A stretch of 64,000 bases of DNA from Plasmodium coatneyi (GCF_001680005.1 NC_033562.1:1364001-1428000); one strand, 5' to 3'; positions 46,001-57,160 are shown, counted from the first letter of the stretch. The notes: generated by a model from the sequence alone, not told the origin. Numbers and translations: made by a program.

Positions 46001-46069
46001 AAGGCGGCCAATCAAATTGCGGAATCTGCCCAATGGGGAAGCGGATCCATTGATGAAAAGGGGCAATAA
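43031..46069 (+). CDS. Coatomer subunit beta' (COPI coat)
   Basis: A single-exon gene of 1,012 residues, with the ATG in AT-rich context at 43031. Beta'-COP is part of the COPI coat that carries cargo from Golgi to ER and recognises dilysine signals. The N-terminal propeller (about 1-300) begins LDIKKKLNSRIGKVKCVD, close to the human LDIKRKLTARSDRVKSVD, and shows clear WD repeats: SSDDMTIKLYDY, SASLDKTIKIWG, SGSDDKTIRIWDY and SSSEDCNVKIWN. The second propeller (about 310-580) is more divergent, and a helical solenoid follows (about 600-840; ADLILKKIPESLYNKLSLFLE, then ALGDTALVYNDIPMAIYCY). The last 120 residues are Lys/Glu/Asn-rich and replace the variable tail of other species. An insert near residues 495-530 is low complexity. 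Length is slightly above that of human COPB2. Confidence 0.96.
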   Translation: MPLNLDIKKKLNSRIGKVKCVDVHETETWILAALYNGKLIIFDYANQNTIKNIEVSAFPLRCAKFIEKKQWILCAGDDMTLRVYNYNTFEKIKSFEDHTDYIRYIEVHQTLPYVLTSSDDMTIKLYDYENNFEKLCSFENHIHYVMMCKFNPKDTYIFASASLDKTIKIWGVQNNTPVVTKPHFTLTGHTKGVNCIDYSCSGETSYIISGSDDKTIRIWDYHTKQCIQVLSGHTQNVSCLIYHSNLPIIVSSSEDCNVKIWNSSTFKLESTLNYNMDRCWSLCAKKTKNDLCIGYDEGLVVIQIGSDKPIFAMFKNKIIYIKNTDIYIINLQNVSENDDYNDGDVYKVNKKELGNCDFYPTNVSFHPSGRFICVSGHHEFNIYTSQVLRNKAYGKSAFFVWAHNGDYAIKEEGNKINIYKDFTSYHSFQAPFTVLQLFGGYLLGVKSNNFICFYDWNDYTMVQKIDINVKNVYWNEAGTYVALTTEENIYILSYLNVEGSRGALKEDNIVSGASPPGDHEANNKHAAQGEENNFELESEINEAIESGIWIYDSFLYVSKNLRLYIYTRKFIDIYAYIDKYLYICGYVYEYDRIFLLDKNYTFHSFFLPITYLQYQKYVMNKDLASADLILKKIPESLYNKLSLFLEKMGHKNEALNICTDLEKKFELSLSIGNLQQCVDIIKELEQKENNAFIHNKYKALGDTALVYNDIPMAIYCYKKTNDFSSLLIILSTLGDKLGLEELGTMCINNQKYNIAFICFFLLHKVNKCVDILLSDNSFAYAAFFARVYKPSLLPTILQKWKEHLNKVYTNAPVLILTPEENPEYFPEYEEAVKCESIFDNVKTVGRTQNYNSLKKLIDLNILEEIKQIGHEKVENIFLKQFNEEMEKDVQKFDMLNSFGSTKKKEEPIQEKENNTKGENKAGKKSNIKKKEEATAPNEGNDFAKNESHVNASGHNDFSKMEDTDFLNNSDIIDLDNQDEVPAVGSNASDSKAANQIAESAQWGSGSIDEKGQ

Positions 46070-47040
46070 CGTATGGGGAAAAATATAACACAGATGACAC
46101 AGAACCTGTCGGAAAGTTCGCCAAATGGGATTGATGCAGAATGAACGAGCGGCGCGTAAAAAAAATATTCGCGTGGCACGAATTTTTGTAGCTACCCCTT
46201 TTAAGGCGCGGAATTTCGTTTCCCCATTGGACTAAAGGGCGACCCATACGTGCACAAAAATATGTATATACGAGTGTGTGCAAAGGGTAGGCATGCAGTT
46301 ATGTTCGTTTGCACTGTGATAGGGTGACGTGTTTTTTTCTACCTTTACATGGCCATTTTTTCCCTATCGAAAGCTAATTTTTTGTAAATTTTTCCTTCCT
46401 TTTTTTTTGTCCTCTTAAAAATGCTTACACCAACTCGTCATGGTTTTTATCCATTCCGCGTGCACAGTAGCGGTGCAGAATAAAGCGGTAAAAGCACTAC
46501 GTCCAAGAACGCATGCACAATTTTGGAAAGGGGTACCGTATAAACGCTTCCTTTTTGCAAATATTTCTTTTTATAAAGATTTAATTCATGGTGCTCCTTT
46601 GGCAACGAATTACGAAATTGAGTTGTAGAAGTGGGGGAAAGCAGATGGAAAAGCGCACAACGGGAGGCACGCTAAGTTAAAAAGAAAAATGCCATACGGG
46701 TGAAAACATTGTGGGGGATGCGCTTTGGGCAGGTAAAAGCCACATCGAGAAGGGCAAGAAAAAAAAGCGATACGTTGATGTATATATATATGCTGTTTAA
46801 TTACAAAAAAAGTAATAATTAAAGATGGTGGGAAGTAAAAAGGTGTGTTAAGTGTTCTGCACTTAGACAGGTGTGCGTTCACATGAGAATATGCATGGAA
46901 ACATGAATGTGATAGCACATTGTGGTTTCCTTCTCGTCAAACATGGGCGTGAGGGCAGTGAAAGGTGATCAACAAAAAAAAAAAAAAAAAAAAAAGTCCA
47001 CCTGGGCAGGAGGCTCCTTTGCTTAGCTCTACCGTGATAC
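46070..47040. other. Convergent 3' intergenic region
   Basis: About 1 kb between the coatomer stop and the third exon of the PNUTS-like gene. It contains an A run near 46974-46995. No gene is seen. Confidence 0.6.
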
Positions 47041-50000
47041 TCAGCTGGAGGACCGGTTCCAACTTTTAAGCTCCTCTTCCAACGAACACAAGGCCTCCTG
47101 GAAAGAACAAAAGGGGGGAAAAGGCAAGACAAATTGATGTGGTTACAAGAATGGACATAGCCTAGCTACAAATATCGCATGACACACTTCATACGAAAAC
47201 CTACGTTAATGTACTGGGGGCCTTTCAGCATCTTCTTGACGACGTCGGGTTTGCTCATGAGCAATTTGGCAAGCTGCAGGGAAGGAGGCAAATGCGCCGT
47301 TGAATGTATCACTGTGAAAGATGTTCTTTTTTTTGGGTGGAGAGGGGGATACACCATTTGGTAATTCCACCACGATTAGTTCACATGTGGTGTGAGCTAG
47401 CCATTTTGCGAACATAGCACCACGTGGGTGATATTTTTATCGCCTCTCTTACGTCAGTATTTTTGAGCAGAATATTCCGAATGTCCTCGTCAAAAATGTT
47501 TAAGAAATCGTCGAAGGATGTGTAGAGTTTTTCACCGCCGGTTGGGTTGCCACTTACGTCACTTTGGGTCGATTCGTGCTGCAGTTCATTAAACGGACCA
47601 GAATTATAAGGTAACATAATCGGAGGGATAATATTTTGCGATGAGGGAAGCCCAGGTATAATCGGGATGGGGGGAAGTTTGAGGTTGTTTAAATTCGGCG
47701 GGGGAAACAACTCTGGTAATGGCAACAAGTTAAATTCGTCAGGAATGATATTTGCCGTGTTGTTACTACTGTCCATCTTAGCGTCGTATTTTCTTGGGGC
47801 CATATTTGGGGCATCTCCACTGGTTAAGTATATAGGAACCTTCTCCAAAGAGTCATAATTAAATTTAATGATGATGTCATTTTTGAGCACTTCGCTGTCT
47901 TCAAATATTTTTGGAGGGTAGTGGTTCCCTTTTATGGCAACTTGGTAATTTATTTTTACATTTTCGAAACTTTTGTAATTCTTGAAAATCTCCTTCAGTG
48001 ATGCGTGAAGCATTTCCTTCATATGTGAGGCACTACCAAAAGTGGCTTCGAAAGAATCACCATATTTCTTCCCTGCATTTTTTAGTAAAACGGAGTTAAG
48101 TAAAATTAAGGCATCATTTTGGTTACCATTTGAGGTGCTATGGAGGAATGGTAACATATTACCTCCAGCACAACTGGCAGGTTTGTTCCCATCTTTGGAT
48201 ACATTTTTAAAGGTTAATAAATTCATGAATGGGTTGGTGAGGGAACCCAAAAGGGTGTCCTCTCCCTCGCCCTCTTGACTACCCGCATGGTTGGTAGTAA
48301 TGTCATCCCTATTTTTGAACCACATCGTATTGTTATTATGAAAAATCTTACCGTTTCTTCCTTCTTCCCATTTGGCCGATCGTTCCATTGGTCCTTCGTT
48401 CAAATCCCTTGGGTGATAGTTACCTCCTGGATAAAGTTCAAATGGATCCTGAACCCCGGAGTGGACATCACTCATTTTGTTTCTCATTTCTTTTCCTCTG
48501 CTTCGATCCAATCTGGGTGCATCGTAGGAATACACGGTTGGATTTTCATCAGAAAACTGGACCGTTTTATTATGACCACTGTTTCTTCCTCTATAGGGGT
48601 GATCATTCACGAGGAGATCATCAGGATTATTCCTAGGGGACGCGTTTCTTCTCCTTTTCTGTGGTACATTACCAAACCGATCATCTTCCATGTGGTTAAA
48701 GTTACTATCTGATAAGTGCCCTTCTTTATGATACGCTCTGTAGGGGGATATTTCCCTATACCTCTCATCATGATCATGACTAGCGTTCCTGCCATACCGA
48801 GCGGGTGGATAGCCACGTTTATTTTTTAAAAAGCTCATATCTCTGTTCATCATGTTGGACGGAGAATGACCATACAAGGTTTCATCCTCTTCATACGGTC
48901 GACCCGCAATGTTCGTACCATCGTGGGAACCGTTGTATTCGTTCATGTATGCAGATTTGTTTTCCCTTGGGTAAGTGGTCCTGTTCAGGAAGCGTGAATT
49001 TCTACTAGCAATGTTGCTACTGTTGTAGTGCTCTTCCTCCTGTAGGTATGCATTTCCGTTCTGTTTTCTTGGGAACTCTAAAGGGTAGTTTTCGTTTCCT
49101 CTGTTGAACCTATCATGTGGTGGGGGAGATTCACTCATCATCCTCGCACTTTTATTCATTGTATAGGTTGAGCTTTGCATGTAGTTATTCATAACACTGC
49201 TACTGTTATGTGGGAAATTTTTGCTCATGTGATGATTCTCGGGTAGGGAGGTGGGTGGAGGAAAATCGCCTAGGAGATGTCTTTTACTTAAGGGACTGTC
49301 CAAATGGGGGTTAGGAATACTGGCAATATCGGGGAGGATAATTTCACTCTTCACATTTTCAGGCGTATTTTTCAAGGAACTAAACTTTTTGATTTTTCCT
49401 TCTATTTTTGCTTTCTTATATTCTTGATGTCTTTTCTTTTTCTTTTGGTACTCTTCATTCAGCGTGTCTATTATTTCTAGCATAATATTTTTGCTTTCGT
49501 TGGACTTGACTGCTTTTTTTTTATCATTATTTTTCCCAAGGGGGATTACACCTTTCGGCTCCAGATGGACGACATTGGGACTTAAGTTCGTTTCTTCTTG
49601 GTTTGTTTTTTCGTCCTTCGTAAGGTTCATCGATTTCGCCTTCCTGATTGAGCTTTCGTTCGGGCTCTCCCTGGGGAGTGCGTCCATGGTTTTACTTTTT
49701 GTTGGGAGGCCCGCTCCGCTGTTTGCATCGCCCTGGGGCGGTGTTGCACTGTCTAGCCTATTTTCTGGGGCATTTTCCACATCATTTTCAGCTTCGTTTT
49801 GCGTTTCGTTCTGCGCTTTGTTTTCTTCTGCTTTTTCCTGTTTGCTTTCGCTGTTTGCCTCTCCCGCTGGATGGCCCCCCTGATCGGCACTCACGCCAGT
49901 TAAGGCTTTGTCCCGAATACGCTTCCACTCGTCGATTAGCCCCCTGGCCATGTTCCTAACCTGCTCGTTATCCGTGGTATAGTTCAAGTCATTCTTCTCA

Positions 50001-51271
50001 TCGACCTTATTTCTAGCGATAAAATTGATGGGGATTCCTATCAATGTGCGCTTTAAATGATCCAGAGTGATATTTAATTTTTTTAAAATATTTAGTATAT
50101 GAATTAGCAAAGTGGAGCATTTTTTCATGCGCTTCCTTTTGGCTATATTTTGCAAAATCTGTTTTATGCACGATAGTCCATCTTCCTCTAGGAAAACGTC
50201 AAGCATGTCAATGGGGGCATTTTCGAGAAAATCGAAATAATGCTTCAAATTGATAAAACTGCTTTCGTTCTTGATAAACTCGAGTACCTTTTTCATGTAT
50301 TCCTTTTCCTTTAAATTTTGCAAATCGTTGTTTAGTATGTCCATAATTTTATCTTTGCACTGTTCTTGTCTGTCTTTCGCTTCATCCATGTTTGAGTCCT
50401 TCTTCTTGTCGTTGTTGTCCTCATCACTGTTATCCACCTTTCCCTCGCTTCCTCTCTTCAAGGACTTTTCATATTTCGCCTTGACAAATTTTAGGTAGAT
50501 GATAATTTTCCCCTTTTTATTTCTAAAAGACGGTTCGATATGGTACAGCGCATTTAGCAAGTTCGCATTCAGTGGTTTGTCTTCAAACAAGCACGGGATA
50601 ATTTTTAACTTGTTCGCAGAATACCACGCGTCTAGGGTTTTTACTTCATTTGTATTTAGCCCATCAATTTTTTTAATTTCGTTCGAACTGTCCACAATGT
50701 TTAGTGTACTTTTCAGTTCTAAGATAATTTGCTTGGTGTCTTTTGTTGGCTGTTTGTTAATTGTGTCAATTTGTTCTTGCAACGTGTCGATGTTGACGTT
50801 TATTGGGTTGTTTTTTTTTTCCTTCAAGTCCTTTTTGATTTTTCGTGCTTCCTTCAATTTTGCTTTTTTTTCTGCAGCCGTATCGACAATTGTTACTTCA
50901 TCCTGTTCTCCCTCCCCATCGAGACTTTCATTTTGGTCATTTTTTTTTTTTTTCTCTGTCAACTTGTTCTTTCTGTTTTGTTGATTGTTCGACTCTCCAT
51001 TAGTTTCTCCATCGCTGTTTCTTGAAACCCCATTTTGCAGCTGGTCCACTTTTTTTAGTCTATGTTTTTTTACTTTACTTTTGACGTTGATCACACTTTC
51101 ATGTGCGTTGTTCCCGTTTGGAGGAGTCGGGGGGGCCTCCACTGCCATGTCACTCGTTTCGTCTGAATTCAAATTGGTTGAGTTTGCCTTAGCCTTTTTT
51201 ATGCTCATATTTTTTTTCCGTTTTTTAAGTGCAACTTCACTCGCATCGATAGCGTCGGAAGCGAGGTCCAT
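47041..51271 (-). CDS. PNUTS-like nuclear protein: TFIIS-N-type domain plus PP1-docking motif, three exons
   Basis: I join exons 47453-51271, 47205-47273 and 47041-47097 (all GT-AG, phase 0) to give 1,314 residues. Residues about 310-460 look like a TFIIS N-terminal/LW helical bundle: LLIHILNILKKLNITLDHLK, IGIPINFIARNK and VRNMARGLIDEWKRI follow the family pattern of leucine-rich helices ending in an RxLA..LxxxWK-type motif. The Asn/Arg/Ser/Tyr-rich middle carries NKTVQFSDENPTVYSY at about 901-916; KTVQF fits the RVxF PP1-docking consensus and resembles KTVTWPEE of human PNUTS, which pairs the same two elements in this order. PNUTS brings PP1 phosphatase to RNA polymerase II at termination. 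The C terminus, recovered by splicing, is Leu/Lys-rich (LAKLLMSKPDVVKKMLKG, then EALCSLEEELKSW). The domain call is firmer than the orthology call. Confidence 0.8.
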
Positions 51272-53800
51272 TTTGAGCGTGTTCTCAATGGAGCATTTGA
51301 CACGCCTTATTTTTCCTCACCTACGGTGTGACTTATTTAAATTTTTTTTTTTTTTACGTTTCAATGTATACGCGCTCGCCTTTACGCGTAAATTCTCATG
51401 GTGTGTTCGCTTTTGTCTTGTTCTGTTTACCAAATGGGCACAATTTTGCGAAAAAGAAAAAAAAGGACATTTATCAGAAAACTTATTCTGTTCTTTTTTT
51501 TTATATTTATACAATTAAAAAGGTTCATCATAAAAATTAAACTAAAAAAAGGGGGGCATTGTTCGACATGGCTTACGTCGCAAAAGTCGATACATGCTAA
51601 ATAGGTGGGGGCAAAGTAACACTTACATGAATACACGTGATTGCATTTGCGTAGGTGTGTCCATAAATATATAGGTACATTATACACACACACGTTTGCA
51701 GATTATGCTTCAAAAAATGGTGTGTGTGCCTTAAAAATGCTTCTACATGAAAAGCAAAATCGGAGGATGCATTTTTTTCCCCTTTCTCATTCTACCATTT
51801 TGCCACGTGGGCACTGGTTTGAGGGATACGAATATTTTCGTTATATTTAAAAATGCACATGGGTTGGTTCGGGTGCACGGGTATGTAATACACACGAGTG
51901 TAGAGACCCTACAGCACGATGGTATCTATCTATGCAAAGGGGTTCATGCAAACAGAAGGTGTAGAAATCCCCACAATTTGTCTGTGGGATAAAAAGCACA
52001 CACGTTTATATAGTGTGGTGCATCGTTTCTTCCTGTTAGCCAATCTTCTGTCACATCGCATATGACTAAGCAAACATATGTACATGTGAATTTATACACA
52101 TATATGCAATATGCTGCATTTTATCCCCTGTTCGATTCGACTGTATAGCGCAGTTTCGCTTTACAGACAAAATACGAGCTGACGAAAAAAAAAAAAAAAA
52201 AAAAAAAGGTTACGACTTCTTCAGGTGCTTTTGGTAAATTATGTTCCTGCCCTTTTCGTTCTTTCGCGTTTTATAAGTTACTTCGCACTTAATGAAAAAG
52301 CCCGTCAATACGCACAGGCATATATGTATATATGTGCATACATATATGCCACGCATACACAGCATTATGTATGGCAGGCATGTATGCATATGCCCCGTGC
52401 GTACTGGTACATGCGCCTTTAGTACATTCTCTTAATCACATGCATCCCACTCGTCATAACGTGGTACATCCCTTCGCCTTGACTTCACAATTTTGTATTT
52501 TCACAATGCGTAGTTTTATTCTGTTTCCTCTTGAATTCGTTTGCTTCCGCATAACACTGTACGTTCTTCCTCTGCATTCAGTTCATTTCAGCTCAAATAG
52601 CTTAAGTTCACACTATTTGGGCGTTATTTCTGTTCAGCTTAATTTTCCTTTCCCGCGTATCTCTTAAAGGAAGGAATTTCGTAATTTTAAAAAAAAAAAC
52701 TTTCAACTGGCAATGTTGTAAGGCTCGGGCGAAGTCGCAGAATTATTTTCTTTCACATCATTTTTTAAAAAATATACTTTTGTGCGTAAAAGAAAAAAAG
52801 CGACTTCATCACGAACTATATGTTGGCAAATAATGCCAGCTGCTCAGCGTACATAAATAAATGGGTATATTCAAATAAGGTAAATAATTTATACATGTAT
52901 AATAATATGCATTATTGCATCGTTTGAGTGTGACGTACGGCGCCACAGTGACTTGCGAACTTGAAGCTATATTGCAACGTGCTTCGTAAAAAATAAATTT
53001 ATGTCCGCTTTTTTGAGGGGGATTCCCTTGAAGCTTTTTTTTTTTTTTTTTTTTTGCTTTCATGTTGGAACACCCCTGCGTTTTATTCACCTTTCCGTCG
53101 CGAAGAAGAGAGGTATGACGCTTATACGCGGAAAAAAAAAAAAGAAAAATCACAAATGCTTCGTCAGTAAATAAGCGCAACACGCATAGGCATATATGTA
53201 AATAATTCACCCCTGCGATGCCCTGATTTGGCGAAAGGTAATGCATTCACAAAGGACAAGTACCTACGCGAATGAATTGAAGTAGGACTAGGAAAAGTCA
53301 ACTGAAAGGGCGCTGCTTATATATATGATATGTTTTTCCCGAAAGAATGTAAAGGGATACATGCGTAACACAGTGTAATGGCACCAAAGTGGGGAAACTT
53401 CAAACATAAATGAGTAGGGTGATTAAGGTTCCACGCAAAAGGGCATGAAAAAATATTTCAAATGGCATGCTTTCAAAGAATGCACATGTATGCTGAAAAA
53501 GCGTTAATTTTTTTTGTATTTTTTTTTTTCTTCAATACGTAACTATAGCACAGAATATCATTTCCTTCCTCCATTTTTATTATGGTGATACGCTGCCTTC
53601 ACCGCACGAATCAGCAAAATAATGCCACACTGAATTGTAATAACACTGCGCTTGCCTTTTTCCATGCTGATTAAGTTACGTGGGCGTGTCATTTATGCTC
53701 CATATGTAAGCTACACAAATCGGTAAGAAGTCACAAAGCTCCCGTGCAAGGTGTAATGCTTAAAATACACATTCTTGGAGGACACGCACACTTTTATATT

Positions 53801-54238
53801 TTAGCGTATATGTGTGGGTGTGCTGAACATCTGGTCGATTTGGGGTGAACTCCCTGCGAATGCTTCTCTTGAGGGGTCGCTCTTCATGAAGTTCATAAAG
53901 GGAGTCAAAGAAGGAACTAAAAAAAGGAACTGAAAAAAGGAACTGAAAAAGCGATCAGGCAAAAGCGTGCTAGGGCACTGTACACCCTTTTTGAGCATTC
54001 CATTAGGTCGCCATCCCATTTGTAATTTCCCCTTTAAACCGTTTTCCTTCTTAAACGAATTACAACTCCCTTTCTGTAACTCGCCTGAAATAGGCTTATG
54101 CTGAGATATGCTGCGGAAGATAATTTCGTAAAAACCTTCCTTCATGTTGGGTACACTGCATTGCGTTACAAAAACGTAGCACCTAACATATACTGTCATA
54201 AATAACACGCGACGTTGTAAATACATTTTTAACCACAT
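53801..54238 (-). CDS. Possible small hypothetical protein, 145 residues
   Basis: An ATG at 54238 opens 145 codons with less repetitive composition than the surrounding non-coding frames. Segments such as MKEGFYEIIFRSISQHK, MGWRPNGMLKKGVQ and TPFMNFMKSDPSREAF look protein-like. The first 30 residues are basic and hydrophobic. A Phe/Leu-rich stretch (FFSSFFQFLFLVPSL) is encoded by a 13-base tandem repeat. I recognise no family. If real, it would share a promoter region of about 460 bases with ATG3. Chance remains likely. Confidence 0.28.
   Translation of the reverse strand: MWLKMYLQRRVLFMTVYVRCYVFVTQCSVPNMKEGFYEIIFRSISQHKPISGELQKGSCNSFKKENGLKGKLQMGWRPNGMLKKGVQCPSTLLPDRFFSSFFQFLFLVPSLTPFMNFMKSDPSREAFAGSSPQIDQMFSTPTHIR
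53910..53950 (+). repeat. 13-bp tandem repeat, three copies
   Basis: The unit AAGGAACTGAAAA (the first copy AAGGAACTAAAAA) repeats three times. It falls within the possible 145-residue reading frame on the other strand. Confidence 0.6.
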
Positions 54239-54500
54239 TCAAAGCGTATTGGCAACAGGATCCTGTTTTCCTTTTTCTCTTTTTAACACCAATTAAGGGT
54301 GGAGAAGGAATGCTGTAAAAACAGCAGGTATGACAACTTGGCATGCATAGCTCGATCATTTCATCTGATTGTTCATTTTCATGACATGAAATTGTGCGTC
54401 CAGGCGGGGGATGGTCAAAACAGCGAAGAAAAGGATGAAAAAAAAATCCCATTCGGCTGTCTCCCTTTAATTTGCTTTTCAAGTTCTCGCCAATTTTATA

Positions 54501-54599
54501 CCCATTTTATGCCCATTTTATGCCCATTTTATGCCCATTTTATGCCCATTTTATGCCCATTTTATGCCCATTTTATGCCCATTTTATGCCCATTTTATG
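54501..54599 (+). repeat. 11-bp tandem array, nine exact copies, just upstream of ATG3
   Basis: The unit CCCATTTTATG is repeated nine times without change, with decayed copies on both sides. Each unit contains one ATG, and because the period is 11 the ATGs step through all three frames. The array ends about 100 bases before the ATG3 start. A pyrimidine stretch ending CCCCCCACAG follows at about 54622-54630 and looks like a splice acceptor, so the array may lie in a leader intron. Confidence 0.93.
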
Positions 54600-54697
54600 C
54601 CATTTTGCTCCTGTTCTTGTTCCCCCCCACAGGGGCTTTAGTGCGAAGGGGCGCTTCACAAACAGACCACAATTTTTCCCAAAGCAACCATCCTGGA

Positions 54698-57160
54698 ATG
54701 AGCGAATCAATAAATGTAAAGCATAAAATAGGAGATACATATAGGAAGGTGTACTCGTATTTTAAGCCAATCACATACTCGTCTTCATTTGTTAAAAATG
54801 GTATGCCTTGATTTGGGTCTGTTCGGTTCGTGAACAGTCAAAGTGATGTCGTACTGAGGGGCCATCGCTTCGTCATTGAGGCGACATCGAAAGCGTGAAC
54901 TGTAAAGTGGGAGAAGAAAAGGTGCCCAGTAGGTACTTCCTTCACGTGGGGCCACTTTTTCAATCCCCACCTGCAACCCATTTTTAGGGACACTAACCCC
55001 AGCGGAGTTTGTGGACGCGGGGGATTTTCTGGTATACAAGTTTAGAACATGGGAATGGTAAAAAAAAGAACTTTAAATGAAAGACTGAACTGATTGAAAC
55101 AGGCAACACTACTTCCCAGGAGCGGCAAAAGGGGGAGGTACACTAATCCGATATCCCATATGTGCACACTTTTTTTTTTATAGGCAAGATGCAGATAAAA
55201 ATCGGAGAGTTCCCTATCTACCGGAGGGGAAGCAATTCCTCTTAACGAAAAATGTGGCGTGCAAACAAAGAATTAAGGACTTGAGTTATATTATGCGCGA
55301 TGTGGTAATTTGGGAATTATAAAAAAATAAACCTACACGTGTGTGTATCAGTTAATGCGATTTTTCCTTTTCTTTGCGAATGAACTACATGCGCTTATAT
55401 TTCAATTGCCTTTTTTAAGAAAACTGTTGAAAACGATTGGCTGCTTCCAAGTTACGAAGAGGAGAACAACGCCACTGATATAGATGATTGTAATGAATGA
55501 AGATAGCGTGGGGGAAAATAAAAAATGGACACGTATCCACATGTTATGTCTGCCGAGTGATTACTCAAGTGGAGGAACGGCACCTAAATTTAGTCACCAT
55601 TCCTGAATTCTCCCGACGGACAAATTTAATTCTTCACATTTTTCAGACATGTGTGACTTGGAGCCGCCCCCTAGAAGTGTGCCCCCACAGGAAAAGGTAA
55701 GAATATAGAAAAGGAAAAGAGACAAATAAGGAGCAGATTAGAAACGTGGTGTATAATGACCCACGACAATATGGACAAAAAAAAGTATCCCAATGTATAC
55801 ACCCATACCCCGATAAAACTTTTCCTACCACCTGCCCAGACCCATAACCACCACGATGATTTGGTGGAAGAAGACGATGAAGCCATTGACATACATAATT
55901 TTGACGCACACTTTGATCCAAACTATGACCTCATTAAGGTTACTCATATGAGATAGTGCATAGGGCAAATATATATATACATTTGGGTGCTTACTCCCTA
56001 TGGGAAAAACTTCTTTTGTGCCTTCCCAAACTTTGAAGCTATGCATTATTTTCTCTCCACAGGAAGATGACCCAGCCGCGCTGGACCACGCAGATCTTTA
56101 TTCGTACGGTGGGCAGAATGAAAGTAATATGAAAAGGATTCACTTAGAAATAAATCCATGTGTGTGTCTAAACAATGGCGCGGAAAAGCTGGGAAGAAAT
56201 AAATGCCCCCCCGTGTGTATCAACCCGTTTCCCTCACTTCACTGCTCCACCACGCAGACGTTATGAAAATACGCACGTATGATGTGAGCATAACCTACGA
56301 CAAGTATTACGAAACTCCCCGGATATGGCTGTTTGGATATGACGAAGTGAGAGGGCGGCTAGTTCGCGTTCCATTTTTTCTCATTCCACATTTTTGTAAC
56401 ACATTTGTTGTAACGCATCTGTTGTTACGCATTTTTTGCGGTAATGCTGCCCGAAATTGCCGCTCCCCTCCCTCCATCGCAGAATGGGCACCCGCTAAAA
56501 TCGGAGGAAATTTTTGAAGACATCTCTGCAGAGTACAGTTACGAGACGGTCACTGTGAGGGGAAAATACCAATACTTGAACATATATTTGCAAATAATTA
56601 TTTGTGCTACGCGAAATGGGAAACCTCTTTTTTTTTTTACCGTTTTCATCTCGGTATACGTGCTATATATGTGTATTGGGTCGATTCTTTTAATCCCTTT
56701 GTTCGCAGTATGACCCCCACCCGTGCACAGGCGTAATGACTGCATCTATCCATCCATGCAGGTATGTTGGGAAGTCCAAAAAAGAATGATTTGTTTTTTT
56801 TCCCACCCTCTATTTTTGTGTTTATCCTTTGGACAATATTTTTTACACCCCCCCCTTGCAGACACGCCGAAGCTATGTTAAACATTGTAAAAAATTGGAT
56901 GAGCGAGGGAAAGGAACCGAGGTAAGTACTCCCCCAGGTGTGCATTCCTGTACTGCAAAAATTGAAATGCATGTATATATATACGCACATGAAGAAGTGG
57001 TAGATTATAAAAAATGCACCACGTGTTTCTTCCTCCTTTTCGAAGGCATGATCTGTATCTTCTCTTCCTTTTGAAGTTTGTCTCTGGCGTGATACCAACG
57101 ATTGAGTATGACTTTACAATGGATGTAGAGTTCCCGAAGGATGACAGGCAGGAGATGTGA
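54698..57160 (+). CDS. ATG3: Autophagy-related protein 3 (ATG8-conjugating E2 enzyme), twelve exons
   Basis: Exons: 54698-54800, 54988-55057, 55184-55304, 55420-55489, 55647-55696, 55840-55938, 56063-56123, 56258-56346, 56483-56554, 56709-56761, 56862-56921 and 57046-57160. All are GT-AG with matching phase; one donor (GTTACT at 55939) is weak. The product is 320 residues, against 314 in human. ATG3 transfers ATG8 to phosphatidylethanolamine; in malaria parasites ATG8 works mainly on the apicoplast. Family segments include TPAEFVDAGDFLVYK, YLPEGKQFLLTKNVAC, RTYDVSITYDKYYETPRIWL, EEIFEDISAEYSYETVT, and SIHPCRHAEAM with catalytic Cys262 (human Cys264). The C terminus has FLLKFVSGVIPTIEYDF. WLLP at residues 105-108 matches the short motif reported to bind ATG8 in P. 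falciparum ATG3. The stop lies 96 bases from that of the opposing gene. Confidence 0.96.

Larger units (their letters stand above)
51272..54697. other. Divergent intergenic region, PNUTS-like gene to ATG3
   Basis: About 3.4 kb with both genes facing outward. Most of it is AT-rich non-coding DNA with homopolymer runs (for example near 52183-52207 and 53037-53055). A possible minus-strand gene at 53801-54238 and an 11-bp tandem array at 54501-54599 are listed separately. Two other frames, near 52332 and 52809, look like chance. Confidence 0.5.

Noticed and set aside
50499..51518. Plus-strand frames of 161 and 177 codons opposite the PNUTS-like gene
   Set aside because: They are antisense shadows of Lys/Glu/Asn-rich coding, giving Phe/Ser/Leu-rich products.
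52809..53246. 145-codon minus-strand frame
   Set aside because: It crosses a poly-Lys run encoded by a T tract and ends in Tyr/Ile/Cys-rich noise typical of non-coding AT-rich DNA.
54501..54599. 11-bp array considered as a CRISPR or mobile-element remnant
   Set aside because: There are no spacers, the unit is far too short, and the host is a eukaryote; it is a simple tandem repeat.
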